Under the pieces are notes generated by a model, which did not search any database, had not been told where the DNA came from, and was given only the letters and a program-made list of their open reading frames with translations. Below are positions 48,250-57,056 of a stretch of 64,000 nt of DNA, one piece after another; within the stretch, counting starts at the first letter, position 1; every line of letters starts with the position of its first letter. The translations under genes and the position numbers were made by a program. This DNA comes from CAZDKK01 sp964603725 (GTDB lineage Bacteria; Eisenbacteria; RBG-16-71-46; CAIMUX01; WJJG01), in the NCBI GenBank assembly GCA_964603725.1, contig CAZRWW010000002.1, positions 62,001 to 126,000 on the forward strand, written 5' to 3'.

Positions 48250-49334
48250 TGGAAGAGCACCCCCAGGGACAGATAGTGCACGCGATCCAGATCGAGCGCC
48301 TGCGGCACGCTCGAGTAGTCGAACCGCAGCACCTTGCTGCCGCCCGACAGGGGCAGGTCGAGGCCGATGCCGTAGGTCATCGCCTCGATCTCGCCTTCGG
48401 GGTCGTTCACCCAACCCAAGCGGGCGTTGATGCGGTCCTTGATCGAGAACTCGGCGCCCATGTTGAGCAGCTCCTTCATCTCGCCCAATCCGAAGTTGGT
48501 CGTGACCTCGTAGCCCTCCTCCTTGTAGACGATGAGCGACTTGTTATAGTCGAAGACTGCGGTGGCCGTGATGGCCTCCGTGCGGTAGAGCTGCACCGCC
48601 ATCCCAGCCTTGAGGTTGCGGGGCAGCGGGTCGCCCGCGTCGGCATCGATGTAGACCAGCTTCGAGCCGAGGTTCTGGATGTTGACGCCCAAGGCGTAGG
48701 GGAAGATGGACACGGTGCCCTGCAGCATGGCCCCGAGGTCCGCCGCCACGGCGCTGGCCTGCCCGTCCTTGCGCTCTCCCACGATCTCCATGGCCCAGCC
48801 GGGGGCGAGGTCGACCCACACGTACTTCAGCGAGAATCCGACATCCACGGCCTCGAGCACGTTGCCGGTCTCACCCCAGGCCACGTCGGGGTCGCCCATC
48901 AGCCGGGTGCCGAAGCCCAGCGTGGGCACCAGCTCGTAGCTGCTGAAGTACCCGAAGGACTCGCCCTCTTCGTTCACGGCCTCCGTCTGGCCGTAGGACA
49001 GGTACATCAGATCGAACCCGACGCCCCCCCACCCCTCGAGCGTCATCGCTCCGCCGAGGTTCAGGTAGTAGACGTCGTCCGCGAGGTCAGGCACCAGCTT
49101 GGCGATCGTCGAGGAGACCTCGCGCCCCTGGTTCTGTGCCAGCAGCGCCGGGTTCCACCAGATCGACAGGGCCCGCTGCGGCAAGGCCACGCCGGCCTGG
49201 CCCATGCCCGTTGCCCGCGCTCCGGGCTTGATCTTCAGAACCCCGGTGCCCCCGTGGGTCTGGGCCCCCACCGGAGCCGCCAGACCCGCCGCCAGCATCA
49301 GCGCCAGGGCAGTCGTCGTCATCCACGCCTTCAT
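48246..49334 (-). CDS. porV: PorV/PorQ-family outer-membrane barrel
   Basis: 362 residues. Signal peptide (ALALMLAAGLAAPVGAQ), then VLKIKPGARATGMGQAGVAL and ALSIWWNPALLA, the hallmark opening of PorV/PorQ/UPF0164 proteins, followed by a 14-strand-type barrel ending VHYLSLGVLFQ. PorV carries type IX cargo from the translocon to the PorU sortase in the outer membrane. ATG 49334 has GAGGTAAG upstream. Directly downstream of the porU-like gene, as in Bacteroidetes, and coupled (GTGA) to the M6 cargo protease. PorQ-type homologues also exist in species without the full system, so the symbol depends on context. Confidence 0.8.
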   Translation of the reverse strand: MKAWMTTTALALMLAAGLAAPVGAQTHGGTGVLKIKPGARATGMGQAGVALPQRALSIWWNPALLAQNQGREVSSTIAKLVPDLADDVYYLNLGGAMTLEGWGGVGFDLMYLSYGQTEAVNEEGESFGYFSSYELVPTLGFGTRLMGDPDVAWGETGNVLEAVDVGFSLKYVWVDLAPGWAMEIVGERKDGQASAVAADLGAMLQGTVSIFPYALGVNIQNLGSKLVYIDADAGDPLPRNLKAGMAVQLYRTEAITATAVFDYNKSLIVYKEEGYEVTTNFGLGEMKELLNMGAEFSIKDRINARLGWVNDPEGEIEAMTYGIGLDLPLSGGSKVLRFDYSSVPQALDLDRVHYLSLGVLFQ

Positions 49335-49518
49335 CGTCTTACCTCGCAACCGTAGGGTTCCGGGAGGCACGGTCGTCTCCCTCCGCCGCCAAGCGCCCAG
49401 AGCGCAGAACACCCCCCGGGCAACACGAGTTCCCCCCCCGCCCGCGCACCAGCGACAAGCCGCACTCGGCGGAAACACTTACAGCCCTGACGAGGCTAGC
49501 ACACGGCGCCGGGCCGTC

Positions 49519-52500
49519 TCAAGGAGCCTCGCGGAACACGACCAGGCGCTCGACCCGCTCGTCGCGGCCCCCGCCCGGCTCCCGCGCCACCACCCGGTAG
49601 AAGTAGACGCCGTTGGCCAGCCGATCGCCGTCGTCGTCGCGGCCGTCCCAGGCGAGCCCGATGCGCCGCCCGCGCTCGCGGCTCAGGCCCGACTCCCCCA
49701 GGCGCCGCACCGCGCGGCCCGTGGCCGTGTAGATGGTGATCTCCACATCGGCGCTGCGCGCCAGCTCGACCAGGAAGTGCGTCTCGCGATCCACCGGGTT
49801 GGGCATGGCGTAGACGGTCTCCAGGAGGCGCCCGCCGGCGCCGGCACTGAGCTGGAAGGCCAGCTCGGCGCGCTGGCGGTTCATGACGTTGTCCGAAGCC
49901 TCCAGCACCAGGCGCAGGGGCTGCCCGTTGGGCAGCCCGGCGGGCAGGGCATAGGTCAAGACGCCCGTGCGGAAGTCGGAGGCGAAGCGCAGCTGACTCG
50001 AAACGTCGGCGGCCGCCAGAAAGCGATCCTCTTCATCCAGGATCGCCACGGTCACCGCCCGCGAGGGCGTCAGCGCCGCGACGTACAGACCGCTCGAATC
50101 GCTCAGTGTGGCGGCGATGCGGCTGCCGGCCTGCGGCGGGGCGGCCGGATCCTCCCAGCTCAGATCGATGCGCGGCGGGGTGGTGTCGGTCAGCGGTCCC
50201 CCGGCCTCACCGATGACCAGCTCGTGGCTCGAACCGCAGGCGTCGAAGCCGTCGCCCTCGGTCTGGCTGGCGTAGGCGTAGATGCGCGCCGGACCGCGAT
50301 CGCCGCTCAAGAGCGCGGTCGGCACGAAGAACTCGGTCGTAAAAGCCCCGCCCGACACGGGCAGCTCGGTGGAGAAGATCAGCGCGCCCGGCAGCCCATA
50401 GTCGATCGACACGGACGCCGGGCGGCGCTGCACGTCCGAATCGCGGATCTCGATCGCCACCTGCCCCGTGAATCCGGGCACCGGGTCGCCCAGACAATCG
50501 CGCACCTGTCCCTTGAGGACCGTCACCATCCCCCGCGCCAGCGTGTCGCTGACGACCTGGCCGCCCTGCTCGAGCGTCAAGGCGACCCCGAGCTTCGGCG
50601 TGGCCAGACGGGTGGCCGGGTCACCGAGCAGATTGTAGCGCCGGTCGTTGTACTCGGCGGTCTTGGCCGCCCACACGGCCGGGCCCAGGGCGATGGGCTT
50701 GAGCAGCGTGCCGTCGGGAAAGACCCGGCTGACGACGCGCCGGTTGAGCAGGCCATTGGAACCGGCTCCCGCGAGCCCGCTGGCGCTGAAGGCCCCCACC
50801 GCGCCGCCGTCGGCCATGCGCACCGCCGCCACGCCCAGCCCGTCGCCGCCGTGGGCGAATTTGCCCACGGCGCAGGACGCGGTCAGGAAGAAGAAGAGCT
50901 TCTCGCCGTTGGCCAGCGAACCGAGGCTTCTGGTCTCGAGCAGGCGCTCGTCGGCCAGCTGGACCTCACTGCCGTGGCCGGTGAAGTTGAACCACAGGAC
51001 GCCGTCGTTGAGATCGGCCAGCAGGTCGCGCGCCGCCTCGGGCTTGCGATCGTAGATGCAGCGGCTGCCATACTCGATCATGTAGAGCTTGACGATGTCT
51101 GCGTCCCGGGGCACCAGATCGTCCGCCAGCTGCTCGGTCTGCTGCACGTGCAGCCACCCGAGTTGGTCGCTGTTGTAGGACTGGCAGATGTCGTCCGCCG
51201 CCAGAAGAACGCGCGAGCGCCAGGCCCCTTGAGGCGGGTTCTCGTCGTAGCGAATCAGCTTCCGGACGACACCCGTCGCCTCGCTCGCGCTCATCACCGG
51301 CAAGCGGCCAAGGGCCAGATCGAGCCACAAGTCCGTGGGGCCGTCGAGCATGCCGAACCAGTCATCGCCGAAGTGCTCGGGCCGCCACTGGGGGTCCGTG
51401 GTGTACGAGAAGTTGTAGTACAGGTACCCGGGCACGTGGTCCGTCGCCCCGAGGCCCAGGTAGCCGCGCGGGTCGTAGTGCGCGTTGCCGAGCAGCGTCA
51501 GGTGCGAGAAGGTCGGCCCGCTGGACTCGCCCTTCCAGTTCAGCCAGGCGTGACGCACGAAGTTGCGCAGCGCCACCGGGTCTCGCTGGCCGCCGCTGAA
51601 CTCATCGAAGATCTGCTGGACGTCCACGAGCGCGACGCGGGCGGCCTGCGGCGCGTCGCCGGCCGGGCCGTAGAAGCGCCGGGCCCGGTAGGCGGCCAGC
51701 TCCTGGGCGGCCGCGGCGAACTGGCGCGGCGCGATGATCACGTAGTCCACCGCCTCGGTGCGCTCGCGCAGGAGCGGCGCGCCCACCGGCGACGCGCGCC
51801 ACTCGGGCACCGACAGGCGCGCCGGCGCCGCCGCATCGGCGAGCTTCAGCATGACGATCCGCGCGGTCGCCCCCGCGGGCGTCAGGCTGAACTCGGCGGC
51901 ATGGGCAGCGCCCTCCTGCACGTACCGGGGCACCAGCCGCACCGGCGCGCGCGCATCGCTGGCGTCGAGGAGCAGCCACCCCTCCGGCGTGGCCAGCTCG
52001 GTGATGCGCCACGCGCTCCCGACCGCTTCACCGGCCGTGACGAAGAACTCGAGCGAGTCCCCACGCATGATCAGATCGCGCTCGTACTCGCACTCGATCC
52101 ACGCCAGGTACGACGCGTCCGTGATGGGCTTGCCCTGCGCGTCCACCCGCGCCGGGATCGATGCCCAGACTCGCATCTGGCTGGCGTTGGCCGTCACCTG
52201 CGCGTCGAGCAGCCCGCGCTCGTACCCGTCCCAGGCGAGCGTGCCGAGTGGAATGCGCGGCGGCGAGGACGTCAGCGGGCCGATCTGCGCTTCCACGAGC
52301 AGATTGTGATCGACGTACGAATCGCTGACCGCGTTGCGGCCCCAGGCCAGCAGCCGCACCGTGGCAGCCGTGCCGGGGACGAGATGAGGGAGCGTGAAGT
52401 CGACTTTCGACGGCACGCCGGTCAGATCCACCCACAGGAACCGCTCCCACGGCAAGTCCGCCACGCGCGGGCGCGGATCGTAGACGCTGTTCTCCTCGAG

Positions 52501-53886
52501 GTGCAGGCGGGCGCGCGCGCTCGCGAGCAGGGTCGCGCCCGCCGCGGGCACCGCCGCGCGCTCTTCCATCCACGGCGGCTCGGTCGAGAACTCCCCATTC
52601 CAGGTCAGCCAGTAGGTGAAGCTGCTCGCATAGGGGTGGGCGTAGTAGCGGTCGCCGGCCAGCGTCGGCAGACCCAGATCGTCGCGCCATCCATCGGGGC
52701 CGTTGCCCAGGAAGTAGACCCGTGTGGCCTCATCCCACAGCCCGTCGCCGTCGTCGACCACCCACAGGGCGCAGGGTTGCAGCCAGTCGGGCAGCAGCTC
52801 GCCGAGCACGCCCTCGGGCAGCTCGCCCGCCGGGGCGCAGAACAGGCGCAGCCGCCCGAGGTCCACCAGCGCCGGCTCGAATCCCAGGCCCGCCAGATCG
52901 TCTCCGGTGATCACGTAGAAGCCGCGGCGCTCGATCTCGATGCGCACCCAGGTGGTCGCATTCCCCAGCCCGTCGCCGGCCTTCGCCGCGCCGCGCGCGG
53001 CCGTGGGCGCCCGGCGCCACTCGCCGGCGGAGGCGGGATTGACGACCAGCCGATCGAGCAGCGGCGCCCAGCCGTCGGCGCGATCGGGCGCGCGCGTGCG
53101 CAGACTTCCGGCCGGGTCCGCGGGGCCGCCCGGCGCCGCGGGCTGGGCCGGCGGCGTGAAAGTGATCGTGATTCGCAAGGCTCGCGGGGCCCGCAGCCAC
53201 CCGCGCTCGTCTGGACAGACGGGATGCACCGCGAGGTCGAGCATCCGCTGAGTGGCGCCCCAGCCGGGCCGGCCGTAGCGCACGAAACCGTCCGGATCGG
53301 CCCGGCTGTACGGATCGGGGTCCCCCGTGGGTGCGTCGACGGCCACGAGCTCGGTGAGCGCGTGGCCAAGCGGCAGAGGATCGAACGCCTCGGCGCCAAC
53401 CGCGATGTCCGCGTCGGGCGGCAGCGCGACGCGCAGGTTGAGGACCGGCACGACCCGATCGCCTGCGAGGCCCCAGCCGTCGAAGCCCGGCACCTCAATC
53501 CGCCCGGCGCCCCCCTCCGCGGCCACCCAGACCGGTTCGGGCACCTGCACGGCGAGAACGACGCCGCGCTCGCTGGATTCGATCAGGCTCCACGGCACGT
53601 CTCCGGCCGCCCGGGCCGGTTCGGCCGCGGCGGTGATGAGCAGCCCGGCCGCGACGTTGATCAGCAGCCCGGCCGCGACGCTGATCAGCAGCCCGGCCGC
53701 GACGTTGATCAGCCGCCCGGCCGCGATCGCGCCCGGCAGATTCGCCGCCCCGGCCCGGCTCGCCGCGGCGACTGCCTCAACCACCGCCGGATTCGCCTGC
53801 CGCATCGCCGCGCCGCGCGCGCAGGCGAGTCTAGCGGACACCGCGCAAGATGATCGTGGACGCTGCGAGCGCCTCGCGATGGCCAT
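49519..53886 (-). CDS. porU: PorU-like C25 (gingipain) cysteine peptidase / type IX sortase
   Basis: 1,455 residues. Leader with repeated NVAAGLLI units; N-terminal beta domains (WSLIESSERGVVLAVQV; a RRGFYVITGDDL segment typical of PorU). The C25 domain has catalytic His in NFTGHGSEV (near residue 970) and Cys in FLTASCAVGKF (near 1,003). Ig-like domains and a FlgD-type C-terminus follow (MPNPVDRETHFLVELARSAD, LANGVYFYRVVA). PorU removes the sorting domain of type IX cargo and attaches cargo to the surface; its own C-terminal domain is usual. The start ATG 53886 overlaps the preceding stop as TGATG. A plain gingipain-like protease is the alternative. Confidence 0.8.
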   Translation of the reverse strand: MAIARRSQRPRSSCAVSARLACARGAAMRQANPAVVEAVAAASRAGAANLPGAIAAGRLINVAAGLLISVAAGLLINVAAGLLITAAAEPARAAGDVPWSLIESSERGVVLAVQVPEPVWVAAEGGAGRIEVPGFDGWGLAGDRVVPVLNLRVALPPDADIAVGAEAFDPLPLGHALTELVAVDAPTGDPDPYSRADPDGFVRYGRPGWGATQRMLDLAVHPVCPDERGWLRAPRALRITITFTPPAQPAAPGGPADPAGSLRTRAPDRADGWAPLLDRLVVNPASAGEWRRAPTAARGAAKAGDGLGNATTWVRIEIERRGFYVITGDDLAGLGFEPALVDLGRLRLFCAPAGELPEGVLGELLPDWLQPCALWVVDDGDGLWDEATRVYFLGNGPDGWRDDLGLPTLAGDRYYAHPYASSFTYWLTWNGEFSTEPPWMEERAAVPAAGATLLASARARLHLEENSVYDPRPRVADLPWERFLWVDLTGVPSKVDFTLPHLVPGTAATVRLLAWGRNAVSDSYVDHNLLVEAQIGPLTSSPPRIPLGTLAWDGYERGLLDAQVTANASQMRVWASIPARVDAQGKPITDASYLAWIECEYERDLIMRGDSLEFFVTAGEAVGSAWRITELATPEGWLLLDASDARAPVRLVPRYVQEGAAHAAEFSLTPAGATARIVMLKLADAAAPARLSVPEWRASPVGAPLLRERTEAVDYVIIAPRQFAAAAQELAAYRARRFYGPAGDAPQAARVALVDVQQIFDEFSGGQRDPVALRNFVRHAWLNWKGESSGPTFSHLTLLGNAHYDPRGYLGLGATDHVPGYLYYNFSYTTDPQWRPEHFGDDWFGMLDGPTDLWLDLALGRLPVMSASEATGVVRKLIRYDENPPQGAWRSRVLLAADDICQSYNSDQLGWLHVQQTEQLADDLVPRDADIVKLYMIEYGSRCIYDRKPEAARDLLADLNDGVLWFNFTGHGSEVQLADERLLETRSLGSLANGEKLFFFLTASCAVGKFAHGGDGLGVAAVRMADGGAVGAFSASGLAGAGSNGLLNRRVVSRVFPDGTLLKPIALGPAVWAAKTAEYNDRRYNLLGDPATRLATPKLGVALTLEQGGQVVSDTLARGMVTVLKGQVRDCLGDPVPGFTGQVAIEIRDSDVQRRPASVSIDYGLPGALIFSTELPVSGGAFTTEFFVPTALLSGDRGPARIYAYASQTEGDGFDACGSSHELVIGEAGGPLTDTTPPRIDLSWEDPAAPPQAGSRIAATLSDSSGLYVAALTPSRAVTVAILDEEDRFLAAADVSSQLRFASDFRTGVLTYALPAGLPNGQPLRLVLEASDNVMNRQRAELAFQLSAGAGGRLLETVYAMPNPVDRETHFLVELARSADVEITIYTATGRAVRRLGESGLSRERGRRIGLAWDGRDDDGDRLANGVYFYRVVAREPGGGRDERVERLVVFREAP
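53641..53733. repeat. 24-bp tandem repeat in the PorU leader
   Basis: Three near-identical 24-bp units at 53641, 53665 and 53689 (consensus cagcccggccgcgacgttga plus tcag) and a decayed fourth. They encode NVAAGLLI-type octapeptides that extend the hydrophobic leader of the PorU-like protein. Confidence 0.92.
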
Positions 53887-54089
53887 CAGCCTGAGCTGCC
53901 TCCCTTCGTCCCGGGCTCGGCATTCTCCATGGGCTGGGCCTCCTCAGCCAACATGATGGGAATGTCGTCCCGGACCGGATACACAAGCTTGCAGGCCGGG
54001 CAGATCAGCCGCTCCGGCTCCTGCTTGTGCTCCAGATCTCCCTTACAGGCCGGGCAGACCAGAATGTCCAACAATTCCCGAGATAGCAC
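53886..54089 (-). CDS. Trm112-family zinc-ribbon small protein
   Basis: 67 residues from GTG 54089. SRELLDILVCPACKGDLEH, then LICPACKLVYPVRDDIPIML, is the Trm112/YcaR (UPF0434) fold with two CPAC pairs that could bind zinc. YcaR genes lie in LPS loci of enterobacteria near lpxK/kdsB; here the divergent neighbours are waaL and msbA. Its function is unknown, though Trm112 relatives activate methyltransferases. The stop overlaps the porU start (TGATG). The frame upstream of the GTG is not protein-like. Confidence 0.88.
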   Translation of the reverse strand: MLSRELLDILVCPACKGDLEHKQEPERLICPACKLVYPVRDDIPIMLAEEAQPMENAEPGTKGGSSG

Positions 54090-54263
54090 GAGATTCCCCC
54101 CCTGCGCGTCCGGAACCGGCCATGCCTCGCGCTTTCGGCTTGCCGGGCGAACGCCGCCGTTCCTACGATGGGTCCCCGCCGCCCTGCCGGGCGGCGAACG
54201 CCGCTGCCAGGCGCCTCGCGCCAGTCGACAGCGGCACGGTAGCAAAGGGGTCGGGGGGTGTCA

Positions 54264-57056
54264 ATGCGAGCAAGCTCTAGCGCGGTCGCAGCTTGGGACG
54301 CCCAGGCCACTGCGCGGATCGATCCGTCCGCCGATCCCGAGCGCCTCGCGCCCGGCTGGCGCATCGCGACGGCCGTCGCCGCGGGGCTGGTCGCGCTCGG
54401 AGCTCCGACGTCGATCTTCGTCCTGCAGGCGGGCATCTTCACCTGCCTCGCGCTCGCGCTCGTTCATCCCCGCCTGGCCTTGCGGCCGCTCGCCCGCCAC
54501 CCGCAGATCGGCGGCGCGCTGGCCTTCTACTTCCTGGTCCAGCTCTCTTCCATCGTCTACTCGCAGCATCCGCTGCGTTCCCTCATCTGCCTGCGAGGCG
54601 ACTGGCCGGTGCTCTACTTGCCGATTCTCCTCGCGGCCCTCCAGGTGCGAGCCGCTCGCCGGGTCGCGTGGGTGGCGGTCTTGATCGCGGCCTCGGCCGC
54701 GGGGCTGATCGGGCTCGTCCAGCACCTGACCGGCGCCGACCCCCTGGGCAGGGCCGTGCTTGAAGCCGACGGCAGTGGGCGCTTCCACGCGATCGGCAGT
54801 TTGCGGGGTCATCTCACCTATGGCGGCGTGATGCTCACCGGCTTTGCGGCCGCCTTCGCGCTGCTGCTCACCGTCCCTGGGCGGCGCCGGCTGGTCTTGC
54901 TGCTCGTGACGGCCGCCTGCGGCATCGGCGTGGTCACCAGCTATGCCCGCTCAGCCCTGCTCGGAGCGCTCATGGGCGCGGTCGTGGCCACGGTAGCCGC
55001 GCTGGCGGCCGGGCGCGGCGGCCGCGGACACCGGCTGCGCGCCCTGCTACCCGCCGCCTTGATCGTGGCCGGCGGAGCGCTCCTGATCGCGCTCATGCCC
55101 GGCCTGCAAGCTCGCCTGGTGGGGCTGGGCGACTTCAGCAGCGACCCGCGCCCGCGGCTGTGGGGCACGGCCCTGCGGATCTTCTCCGACTTCCCCCTCT
55201 TGGGGGCGGGGCTGGGCGCTTTCAAGTCCCACTTCCCGCTGTACCGTCTGCCGGGCGATTACATGGCCACCGGCCACCCCCACAGCGACGTCCTCAACGT
55301 CCTCGCGCACTCCGGATTGGCCGGGCTGCTGGCCTGGCTCGCGCTCTGGTGGGCGGTGTTGCGCGCCGCCGCGAGCGCCGGGCGCGGCGTCCTGGCGGCC
55401 GGGCTGCTTGCCGCGTTTCTGGTGGGGGGCTTGGCCCAGTGCTACTTCACCGATGAGGAGCCGGCCGCGATGCTGTGGCTGTTGCTCGCGCTGGCCATCG
55501 GTGAGGGCGGCGGCGCCGCGGCGGCGAACGCCGCGAGTGTTCGTGGACGAGCGGGTCGCCGCGGCCGGCTCAACCGCCTCGAGCGGTCGGCCAAGCGCGC
55601 GCTCCTGCCCCTGGCGGCCCTGGCCTTCCTGCCGGGCGGCCGCCGCCGGCCGCCGGGGCCATCCGCGATCCTGCCCCAGGCGCGGCGCATCCTGCTCATC
55701 CGCCAGGACAACCGCCTGGGCAACCTGGTGCTGATCACGCCCTTCTTGCAGGCGCTGCGCGCGGCGGCGCCGGGCGCTCACATCGGGCTCCTGGCAGGCA
55801 GCCGCTTCGCGGCCGTGCTGGCCGGCGCGCCCTGGTTCGACGAGCTGCTGCTGATGCACAAGCAACGGCTCATACGGCGCCCGTGGACCTACCCCGCCCA
55901 CCTGGCCGCCATCCGATCGGGACGCTGGGACATCGCCATCGACCTGAGCAATCCGGACACGCACTCGTTCTACAGCGCCTTCGTGCCGCTCGTCTCCGGG
56001 GCACCCTGGCGGGTGGGCTTCGATCACCCGCTCTCGCGACCGGCACTGAGCGGCGTGGTGCCGCCCCCGGAGCGCGAGTGCCACTACTCGCTGGCGCCGT
56101 TGCTGCTGCTCTCGGCCCTGGGCGCCGAGCCGGAGCGTCACCCCCTGCGCCTGTCGCCCGCCCTGCTCGAACGGGCCGGCGCGAGCGCGGCGGCCGCGCC
56201 CGGCAAGCCGAGCGGCCCGGTGGTCGTGCATCCGGGCGGACGCGGCGCCAAGCAGTGGCCGCCCGAGGCCTTCGCCGCGGTCGCGCGCCGCCTGACCGGG
56301 GAGGGCGGGGGCCCCGTGCGCGTGATCGGCAGCCAGGACGACCAGGCTCTGCTGGCGTATCTCGCGGGCGAGCTGCCCGGCGCCGAGGTGCGGACGATCG
56401 GGGATCTCGACGGCCTTGTCGCGGCGCTGGCCGGAGCGCGCCTCTACATCGGCTGCGACGCGGGGCCGCTGCACGTGGCCGCCGCGCTGCGGGTGCCGGC
56501 CCTGGCGCTGTTCCTGTCCTCGCACCCGCTGCGCTACGGGCCCCTGGGCGAGCGCGACCTCACGCTCGTCCTCGGTGACCGGAGCCGCGCCTGGCTCGCG
56601 GAAGCTGCCCGTACCAGAGACTCGCTCGCGGATGCCGACCTCACCGCAGACTCGCCCGCGGAAGCCGCCCGCACCGCAGACTCGCCCGTGCCGGCGGTGC
56701 CGGCGGAGGCGCCGGAGCGCGGACCGCGCCGGCTCACCCCGGCCCCGGAGCTGGCGCGGGCGCTCGCCGCGTGCCGGCCGAGGATTGTCGTCGCGCCCGA
56801 CGGTCTCGGTCTCGCCGGCCAGATCGACCTGGTCTGCGCGCAAGCGGAGCAGATGACCCGGACCGAGCAGCGCGCGCCGACTGCGAGCGGGCCCGCGGTG
56901 CCCCATTCCCCGCTTGAGCCGCATCGCGCCAGCGCGGAGGATCATCGTGTCCCGTCCGGCCCGAGGTCGGGTGATGGGGCGGCCGTGGCTTCAGCTTCGC
57001 CGGACGGTCCCAGCGCAGAAGGTGGACGCGGGGCCGGGGAGAGGGATCGCACTTGA
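54264..57056 (+). CDS. O-antigen ligase (WaaL-like) fused to family 9 glycosyltransferase
   Basis: 930 residues in one frame. Residues 1 to about 430: polytopic, with the Wzy_C ligase features SLRGHLTYGGVMLTG, YARSALLGALMGA, DPRPRLWGTALRIFSDFPLL and HPHSDVLNVLAHSGL. Then a basic linker (RGRAGRRGRLNRLERSAK). From about residue 470: a GT9 domain (RRILLIRQDNRLGNLVLITP, VVVHPGGRGAKQWPPEAFAA, YIGCDAGPLHVAAALRVPAL). A C-terminal low-complexity tail of about 170 residues contains three 10-residue repeats. WaaL joins O-antigen to lipid A-core at the periplasmic face while GT9 heptosyltransferases act in the cytoplasm. ATG 54264 has GGGGGG nearby. Confidence 0.85.
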   Translation: MRASSSAVAAWDAQATARIDPSADPERLAPGWRIATAVAAGLVALGAPTSIFVLQAGIFTCLALALVHPRLALRPLARHPQIGGALAFYFLVQLSSIVYSQHPLRSLICLRGDWPVLYLPILLAALQVRAARRVAWVAVLIAASAAGLIGLVQHLTGADPLGRAVLEADGSGRFHAIGSLRGHLTYGGVMLTGFAAAFALLLTVPGRRRLVLLLVTAACGIGVVTSYARSALLGALMGAVVATVAALAAGRGGRGHRLRALLPAALIVAGGALLIALMPGLQARLVGLGDFSSDPRPRLWGTALRIFSDFPLLGAGLGAFKSHFPLYRLPGDYMATGHPHSDVLNVLAHSGLAGLLAWLALWWAVLRAAASAGRGVLAAGLLAAFLVGGLAQCYFTDEEPAAMLWLLLALAIGEGGGAAAANAASVRGRAGRRGRLNRLERSAKRALLPLAALAFLPGGRRRPPGPSAILPQARRILLIRQDNRLGNLVLITPFLQALRAAAPGAHIGLLAGSRFAAVLAGAPWFDELLLMHKQRLIRRPWTYPAHLAAIRSGRWDIAIDLSNPDTHSFYSAFVPLVSGAPWRVGFDHPLSRPALSGVVPPPERECHYSLAPLLLLSALGAEPERHPLRLSPALLERAGASAAAAPGKPSGPVVVHPGGRGAKQWPPEAFAAVARRLTGEGGGPVRVIGSQDDQALLAYLAGELPGAEVRTIGDLDGLVAALAGARLYIGCDAGPLHVAAALRVPALALFLSSHPLRYGPLGERDLTLVLGDRSRAWLAEAARTRDSLADADLTADSPAEAARTADSPVPAVPAEAPERGPRRLTPAPELARALAACRPRIVVAPDGLGLAGQIDLVCAQAEQMTRTEQRAPTASGPAVPHSPLEPHRASAEDHRVPSGPRSGDGAAVASASPDGPSAEGGRGAGERDRT
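56598..56687. repeat. 30-bp tandem repeat in the WaaL-GT9 tail
   Basis: Three units at 56598, 56628 and 56658 encode AEAARTRDSL, ADADLTADSP and AEAARTADSP in the C-terminal tail. Confidence 0.85.
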
